Of a stretch of DNA of 64,000 nt, positions 58,712-64,000 are shown piece after piece. The stretch lies in assembly GCA_021801025.1 (NCBI GenBank), contig JAJYYK010000001.1, positions 248,001-312,000 of the forward strand, given 5' to 3'. The notes under the pieces were generated by a model that saw nothing but the letters and a program-made list of their open reading frames with translations, was not told where the DNA came from and made no database searches. How positions within the stretch are numbered: position 1 is the stretch's first letter; the number at the start of each line of letters is the position of its first letter. Made by a program: the position numbers and the translations under genes. Origin of the DNA: Pseudomonadota bacterium. Lineage in GTDB: Bacteria; Pseudomonadota; Gammaproteobacteria; Burkholderiales; Sulfuriferulaceae.

Positions 58712-60543
58712 TGTGCGGTGTGATTGGCGCAGTGGCGCAACGCAATGTGGTGCCTATTTTGCTGGAAGGGCTGCGGCGTTTGGAATACCGGGGCTATGAT
58801 TCCGCAGGGTTGGTGGTGGTACAGGAGGGCGCTTTACATCGTGCCCGCAGTTTGGGGCGGGTAGCACTGCTGGCGGATGCCGTGGCGCAACAAAGTTTGC
58901 GCGGCGTGTGGGGGATTGCGCACACGCGTTGGGCTACGCATGGCGTACCCAGCGAAGCCAATGCCCATCCTCATATCAGTGGTGATTTAATTGCCGTAGT
59001 GCATAACGGCATCATCGAAAACCACGACAGTTTGCGTGCTGAATTGCAGGCGCAAGGTTATGTGTTCACATCGCAAACCGACACAGAAGTGATCGCCCAC
59101 CTCGTGCACCGGCATTATTTACAAACGCATGATTTGCTTTTGGCGACACAACAAAGTTTGGCTGCGCTACAGGGCAGTTTTGCGATTGTGGTGGTGGCGG
59201 CGGATGCATCCCAGCGCCTGATCTGTGCGCGGCGTGGCAGCCCCCTGTTACTCGGTGTGGGAATAGAAGAGCATTTCGTTGCTTCGGATGTTTCCGCTTT
59301 GCTGCCGGTCACGCAACGGGTCATCTATCTGGAAGAGGGCGATGTGGTCGATGTGCGCTTGTTATCGTATGCGATTTACGATGCGCAGGGTAACCCTGTC
59401 GAGCGAGAAGTGAGTGTGTCAGAGCAGTCTGCTGAAATGTCAGAGCTGGGTCCCTACCGCCACTTTATGCAAAAAGAAATCCATGAACAACCCCGGGCAT
59501 TGGTGGACACCCTGCAAGAGGCGTTGATGAGCGATCATTTGCAGCCGGAGTTGTTCGGGCAAGGTGCGGCTGAGGTGTTCGGGAAGATTCATGCAGTCCG
59601 TTTGCTGGCCTGCGGCACCAGCTATCACGCCGCGCAAGTGGCCGCCTACTGGATAGAAGCTTTGGCGGGCGTGCCTTGTCAAGCGGAAATTGCCAGCGAA
59701 TACCGATATCGTACAAGCGTACCCGATCCCCAAACCTTGGTGGTGACCTTGTCACAATCGGGCGAAACCGCCGACACTTTGGCTGCCCTCAAACATGCAC
59801 AAGCACTTGGCCACATCTACACCCTGTGCGTGTGCAATGTGCCGGAATCGGCCCTGGTGCGCGCTTCGCGTCTGTGCTTTTTAACGCGGGCCGGCCCGGA
59901 AATTGGCGTTGCCTCGACCAAGGCATTTACCACGCAACTTGCAGCGTTGTTTTTGTTGACGCTGCTGTTGGCCAAAGCCAAAGGCAAATTAACGCCCAAA
60001 GAAGAAGCGGCACATATCCAGAGTTTGCGTGAGTTGCCGGGAGCGATAGGCCGGGTGTTGGCGTTGGAGCCGCAAATTGAGCGTTGGGCGGAGCGGTTTA
60101 CGGATAAACAGCATGCTTTATTTTTGGGGCGCGGTGCACATTTTCCCATCGCGATGGAGGGTGCCCTGAAACTCAAGGAAATTTCCTATATTCATGCCGA
60201 AGCCTATCCGGCGGGTGAATTGAAGCACGGGCCGCTCGCTCTGGTAGATCGGGACATGCCGGTGGTTGCCATCGCGCCCAATGATGCATTGCTGGATAAA
60301 ATTAAATCCAATTTGCATGAGGTCGCGGCGCGCGGCGGTGAATTGTATGTGTTGACGGATGCAGACACCCATGTGGTGGCAGGAGAGGGTGTGTGGCAAA
60401 TACAGCTTGATCATCACGCGGGGTGGTTGTCGCCCATTTTGCATACCGTGCCATTACAGATGCTGGCTTATCATGCTGCCTTACAAAAAGGTACTGATGT
60501 GGACAAGCCGCGCAATCTGGCCAAATCGGTCACTGTCGAATGA
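58711..60543 (+). CDS. glmS: Glutamine--fructose-6-phosphate aminotransferase
   Basis: 610 residues. N-terminal nucleophile Cys2 in MCGVIGAV, glutaminase motifs RGYDSAG and HTRWATHG, two SIS domains ([22 protein letters not shown]) and the C-terminal [13 protein letters not shown]. Makes glucosamine-6-phosphate, feeding GlmU. Its end overlaps the next gene by four bases. Confidence 0.98.
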   Translation: MCGVIGAVAQRNVVPILLEGLRRLEYRGYDSAGLVVVQEGALHRARSLGRVALLADAVAQQSLRGVWGIAHTRWATHGVPSEANAHPHISGDLIAVVHNGIIENHDSLRAELQAQGYVFTSQTDTEVIAHLVHRHYLQTHDLLLATQQSLAALQGSFAIVVVAADASQRLICARRGSPLLLGVGIEEHFVASDVSALLPVTQRVIYLEEGDVVDVRLLSYAIYDAQGNPVEREVSVSEQSAEMSELGPYRHFMQKEIHEQPRALVDTLQEALMSDHLQPELFGQGAAEVFGKIHAVRLLACGTSYHAAQVAAYWIEALAGVPCQAEIASEYRYRTSVPDPQTLVVTLSQSGETADTLAALKHAQALGHIYTLCVCNVPESALVRASRLCFLTRAGPEIGVASTKAFTTQLAALFLLTLLLAKAKGKLTPKEEAAHIQSLRELPGAIGRVLALEPQIERWAERFTDKQHALFLGRGAHFPIAMEGALKLKEISYIHAEAYPAGELKHGPLALVDRDMPVVAIAPNDALLDKIKSNLHEVAARGGELYVLTDADTHVVAGEGVWQIQLDHHAGWLSPILHTVPLQMLAYHAALQKGTDVDKPRNLAKSVTVE

Positions 60544-61007
60544 CAAACTCGCCCATCATTAACAGTTACACCAGTGCCAGCCGCTATCACGATATCAGTT
60601 GCGGTCACGTGGTATGGGGGCATGAAAGCAAGTGCCAGCATTTGCATGGACACAATTATCGCGTGCATTTTCAGGTGTCCGGTGAGCGTGATGCGTTAGG
60701 TCGCGTACTCGATTTCGGTGTGATCAAAGAAAAATTGTGCATGTGGTTAGAAACGGAGTGGGATCACCGGTTTTTAATTTGGGATCAACATCCTGTGGCC
60801 AATGCCCTGGTTGCACTCGACCCGCAAGGCGTGCTGTGTTTGCCCTTTAACCCCACAGCTGAAAACATGGCGCGACATTTGCTGGAAATCATCGGGCCGA
60901 AACAACTGGCCGGATTGCCTGTTACGCTAAGTCGGGTGGTGGTCGAAGAAACTGCAAAGTGTTCGGCGGAAGCCGGTTTGTGGGTGCCGCAGGCGGGCCA
61001 AAGATAA
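60540..61007 (+). CDS. queD: 6-carboxytetrahydropterin synthase (QueD)-like protein
   Basis: 155 residues. Zinc ligands and catalytic Cys in [18 protein letters not shown], with [11 protein letters not shown] and [12 protein letters not shown] following, as in QueD/PTPS proteins. The N-terminal [13 protein letters not shown] is a variant of the usual F-x-A-x-H. It probably acts in queuosine synthesis, though the variant means a related pterin reaction cannot be excluded. Starts on the glmS stop (ATGA), an odd functional pairing. Confidence 0.87.
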   Translation: MTNSPIINSYTSASRYHDISCGHVVWGHESKCQHLHGHNYRVHFQVSGERDALGRVLDFGVIKEKLCMWLETEWDHRFLIWDQHPVANALVALDPQGVLCLPFNPTAENMARHLLEIIGPKQLAGLPVTLSRVVVEETAKCSAEAGLWVPQAGQR

Positions 61008-61070
61008 ATGCGTGGTATGCACAGCAGTGCAAATGTCGGGTTATTCGTTAATGGGCCATGAATATCTGGC

Positions 61071-61787
61071 CTAACCGTTTGCGCTTAAATCAAATTTCAC
61101 TTGTTCCAAATGGTCTTTTGCAACAACATTGCCTGTTTTGGATTCACGCAAGGCCATATGCCAAAAGGCAGCTGCGGCAAGTAATTGTTCAGCAGTGTGG
61201 CATCGCTCTATGCGTGAAATGACTGTCGCACCCATTAAACCCAAATGGGTATTCGATGCGGTGATCATGAATGATTTGATTTTGAAAACAATGGCGGGGT
61301 CTTGCGTTAATCGGGGTGTCGTCAGTGATGGCCCGGTGTGGGGTGGGCGAATCGCTGAAACAGGACGGGTTTCAAAAGACGCTTTGTGGCCTAAAATGTC
61401 AGCCGGGATCAATGATGCCGGTTTGGCGTTTCCCAGTATGATAAAACCATGTTCCATCAAAAAAGGGATGGTTCGATCCAGTTCTTCTAACGGAATAGCG
61501 TCAGCAATGAGCCCCAACGTTTTGGCGCAGTCCATTAAAATCAGGGTTTGACGTTGTTTGGAAATCAGCCCATGTGTGCGTGTGCTGATTTCGTGCCGGC
61601 CTTTTTCGGTTTTGCAATAAACGCGATCCAGATGTGTGGGCATGGGCGAATGAGTCCGCGTGAGGATATGGGGCAGTGTCGTCAGCATGCGGTGAAGCCT
61701 AGCATGGCAATGTGACCAAATGATGACGGTAATAACGGTAATAATTAGGGCAGTGACGGATAATGAATTGAACAGACGCAATTTCAT
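61071..61787 (-). CDS. Membrane-anchored protein with winged-helix-like domain
   Basis: 238 residues. N-terminal membrane helix (~8-27), then at ~61-130 KTEKGRHEISTRTHGLISKQ followed by TLILMDCAKTLGLIADAIP and FLMEHGFI. This pattern of a KGxxEI-helix, LxLxD strand and GFI strand recurs in betaproteobacterial proteins of unknown role, and resembles a winged helix. The rest is Pro/Thr-rich and then helical to the end. Start taken at MKLRLF; a longer frame to 61856 has less support. Divergent from gcvT. Confidence 0.65.
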   Translation of the reverse strand: MKLRLFNSLSVTALIITVITVIIWSHCHARLHRMLTTLPHILTRTHSPMPTHLDRVYCKTEKGRHEISTRTHGLISKQRQTLILMDCAKTLGLIADAIPLEELDRTIPFLMEHGFIILGNAKPASLIPADILGHKASFETRPVSAIRPPHTGPSLTTPRLTQDPAIVFKIKSFMITASNTHLGLMGATVISRIERCHTAEQLLAAAAFWHMALRESKTGNVVAKDHLEQVKFDLSANG

Positions 61788-61876
61788 TCGCACGTAAATA
61801 GACCTAAGGTATAATCCAGAAAAAGTTTCCACAAAACAAGTTTTTATCCCTATCACTTAACTTATCAGGAATCACC

Positions 61877-62953
61877 ATGCGCCAAGTCACCGTTTTAAAT
61901 GCTGTGCACCGTGAGATGGGTGCCAAGATGGTAGATTTTGGTGGTTGGGATATGCCTTTGCATTACGGTTCCCAAATCAGTGAACACCATGCGGTGCGAC
62001 GCGATGCCGGGATGTTCGATGTGAGCCATATGCGGGTGGTTGATATTGCCGGTACAGATGCGCGCGCCTGGTTGCAACATCTTTTGGCCAACAATGTGGA
62101 TAAATTGACTACGCTGGGCCGTGCGCTGTATTCCTGTATGCTGAATGAGCAAGGCGGGGTGATCGATGATTTGATTGTGTATCTGCAGCCAGGTGATCAA
62201 TTTCGCATTGTGGTGAATGCCGCGACCACGGAAAAGGATTTGGCATGGATGCGCCACACGGCCGAAGGGTTGGATGTCAGCATCGTGCCCCGGGCTGATC
62301 TGGCGATGATTGCGGTACAAGGCCCCAATGCCCGGGCTCAGGTGTGGGCGGCTTTGCCGGGTGCGCAAGCCGTCAGTGAATCGCTCAAACCGTTCCATGC
62401 GATTGAATTTAAAGGTATCTTTATTGCGCGCACGGGCTATACCGGGGAAGATGGATTCGAACTCATGTTGCCCGTCACCGAAGCGGAGGCATTATGGCGG
62501 AAATTGTACCAGCAAGGGGTACAGCCGACCGGTTTGGGCGCACGCGACACTTTGCGTCTGGAAGCCGGTATGAACCTGTATGGGCAAGATATGGATGAAA
62601 CCACTTCACCCTTTGAAACAGGTCTGGCCTGGACAGTAGACTTAAAAAGCGACAGGGATTTTATCGGTAAATCGGCGCTGGTCGGACAAACATTTACCCA
62701 GCAACAAGTCGGTGTGCTGTTGCAGGACAAGGGCGTACTGCGGGGGCATCAAAAAGTCGAAACTCCTTTGGGGTTGGGAGAAATTACCAGTGGCAGTTTT
62801 TCACCCACCTTGCAGCAATCCATCGCCTTTGCACGAGTGCCGATGGGAATTGCTCCGGGCGATGTGCTTGCAGTACAAGTGCGTGACAGGGCATTGCAGG
62901 CAAAAGTAGTGCATTATCCGTTCGTGCGTAACGGACGCGGTTTAGTGTCATAA
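61877..62953 (+). CDS. gcvT: Glycine cleavage system T protein (aminomethyltransferase)
   Basis: 358 residues. N-terminal [23 protein letters not shown] (split at the conserved Gly-Trp), [17 protein letters not shown] and [20 protein letters not shown]. Transfers the methylene to tetrahydrofolate. CAGGA precedes the start. First in the gcvT-gcvH-gcvPA operon; no glycine-riboswitch-like fold is evident in the 89 bases upstream. Confidence 0.97.
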   Translation: MRQVTVLNAVHREMGAKMVDFGGWDMPLHYGSQISEHHAVRRDAGMFDVSHMRVVDIAGTDARAWLQHLLANNVDKLTTLGRALYSCMLNEQGGVIDDLIVYLQPGDQFRIVVNAATTEKDLAWMRHTAEGLDVSIVPRADLAMIAVQGPNARAQVWAALPGAQAVSESLKPFHAIEFKGIFIARTGYTGEDGFELMLPVTEAEALWRKLYQQGVQPTGLGARDTLRLEAGMNLYGQDMDETTSPFETGLAWTVDLKSDRDFIGKSALVGQTFTQQQVGVLLQDKGVLRGHQKVETPLGLGEITSGSFSPTLQQSIAFARVPMGIAPGDVLAVQVRDRALQAKVVHYPFVRNGRGLVS

Positions 62954-63033
62954 TTTTCAAATAAATTGAATAGGTCAGTCTTCCAGGACAATACATTTTT
63001 AGCATTAACCTCTACTGAATTCCAGGAGAAATG

Positions 63034-63423
63034 ATGAACATTCCGAATGACTTAAAATACACCGCCAGTCACGAATGGGTGCAGGCCCAAGCCGATGGCA
63101 GCGTGCGCATTGGCATTACCGATCACGCACAGGATTTGCTGGGTGATATGGTGTTTGTGGAAAATCCGGTACCAGGTCGTCATCTTGTTGCTGGGGAGGA
63201 ATGCGCAGTGGTGGAATCGGTGAAAGCCGCGTCTGATGTGTATGCGCCGATCGCCGGGAAAGTCCTGGCGACGAATCCCGATGTGGAAGTTGCGCCGGAA
63301 GCACTCAATACGGATGCTTATGAGGCATGGTTGTTCAGTTTGCAGCCTGACAATCCGGCTGATCTGAACGGTTTGCTGGATGCCGTGGCCTATCGCGCAT
63401 TGGTCGAAGCAGACAGCCACTGA
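63034..63423 (+). CDS. gcvH: Glycine cleavage system H protein
   Basis: 129 residues. The lipoylated Lys is in [17 protein letters not shown] (~65). Start at the second ATG, five to six bases after AGGAG. It carries the aminomethyl group between P, T and L proteins. The flavoprotein at 30.9 kb resembles the L protein, but a link is not shown. Confidence 0.96.
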   Translation: MNIPNDLKYTASHEWVQAQADGSVRIGITDHAQDLLGDMVFVENPVPGRHLVAGEECAVVESVKAASDVYAPIAGKVLATNPDVEVAPEALNTDAYEAWLFSLQPDNPADLNGLLDAVAYRALVEADSH

Positions 63424-63436
63424 GAAATTTGTCGAG

Positions 63437-64000
63437 ATGCCTTTTATTCCTCACACCCCTGCAGAGGTGGCTGCGATGCTGGAAATCATCGGCGCGCCGG
63501 ACCTTGATGCTTTATTTGATGAAATTCCAGCTGATTTAATCGGTCCGCCTGATGCAGCTTTGCCCGTTGCGCTGAATGAAATGGAAATCACGCGCCTCAT
63601 GCATGATCGTGTGGCGCAAGATGGCCGTTGGCTCAATTTCATTGGGGCAGGTGGGTATGAACACCATATTCCTGCTGCGGTGTGGCAAATTGTGACGCGC
63701 GGCGAGTATTACAGTGCTTATACGCCGTATCAGGCTGAAGCCTCGCAAGGCAGCTTGCAGCTGATTTATGAATACCAGACCATGATGGCCAGCCTGACCG
63801 GGCTGGATGTTTCCAATGCATCCCTGTATGACGGCGCATCGGCTTTGGCTGAGGCTGTGTTGATGGCGGTGCGGGCACACAAAATCTCCACCCGCGTGCT
63901 GATACCGAAAACGGTGTCACCCATTTATCGGGCCACAGTGAAAACCATTGTGGCGCATCAGGGTATTGAAGTGGTGGAGTTGCCGTATGATCCAGTTACT
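63437..64000 (+). CDS. gcvPA: Glycine dehydrogenase (decarboxylating) subunit 1, cut by the window edge
   Basis: 188 residues visible, open to the last base. [17 protein letters not shown], then [34 protein letters not shown] and [17 protein letters not shown] are the N-terminal half of the split P protein. The two-subunit form (gcvPA/gcvPB) is expected to continue beyond the window. Starts 13 bases after gcvH. Confidence 0.95.
   Translation, partial: MPFIPHTPAEVAAMLEIIGAPDLDALFDEIPADLIGPPDAALPVALNEMEITRLMHDRVAQDGRWLNFIGAGGYEHHIPAAVWQIVTRGEYYSAYTPYQAEASQGSLQLIYEYQTMMASLTGLDVSNASLYDGASALAEAVLMAVRAHKISTRVLIPKTVSPIYRATVKTIVAHQGIEVVELPYDPVT

Noticed and set aside
61788-61876. Possible glycine riboswitch before gcvT
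   Set aside because: The leader is under 90 bases and no paired aptamer-like folds with a terminator were seen.

Overview
This window looks like a betaproteobacterial chromosome, with about half GC by eye. The support is gene order and family type: ubiX/rapZ/hprK/ptsN/hpf/rpoN followed by the lptB-lptA-lptC-kdsC-kdsD run, metXW, cyaY divergent from lptM-lysA, metK divergent from a double lpxL-dapF-DUF484-xerC block, a complete atpIBEFHAGDC operon, prmA-accC-accB-aroQ-tlpA-dsbD, glmU-glmS, and a gcvT-gcvH-split gcvPA operon. The AtpD sequence is of the beta/gamma type. A Cyc2-like outer-membrane cytochrome suggests a lithotrophic, possibly iron-oxidising lineage such as Gallionella or Ferrovum relatives. 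That last step is inference.

Layout. 0-10.4 kb (minus strand): a truncated STAS-like gene, ubiX, a Hpre_diP_synt_I membrane protein, a NusG-domain-II protein, the nitrogen-PTS regulatory set with sigma-54 and hibernation factor, and the Lpt/Kdo envelope genes. 10.6-20.1 kb: a KefB/C-type antiporter, a YfhL-type ferredoxin, a four-gene MCE (Mla-like) lipid transporter, metW-metX-cyaY, then lptM-lysA. 20.1-35.1 kb is the accessory part: a metal RND efflux operon, the Cyc2-like porin-cytochrome with a dihaem c4 lipoprotein, hipBA, a dihydrolipoamide-dehydrogenase-like flavoprotein, a 37-residue membrane protein, a protein of three HTH-like repeats, a VapBC-type pair, and relics of IS6 and IS3 elements. 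35.1-64 kb returns to housekeeping genes with tight operons.

How the parts work together. The Cyc2-like protein could take electrons from an extracellular donor and hand them through the c4 lipoprotein towards the respiratory chain. This is the same pair of protein types that opens the rus operon of Acidithiobacillus ferrooxidans (cyc2-cyc1). It is the strongest candidate here for an unusual system. The envelope genes (lpt, kds, lpxL, mla-like, lptM, dsbD/tlpA) build and maintain the outer membrane that such a porin needs.

Non-coding points of note are a terminator-like hairpin between atpD and atpC, a hairpin between the cyc2-like gene and the c4 gene, a terminator-like hairpin ahead of the RND adaptor, a 32-bp perfect palindrome near 20.43 kb linked to a 16-mer repeated near 57.26 kb, and a short repeat translated in-frame inside lptA. 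No rRNA, tRNA or CRISPR array was seen.
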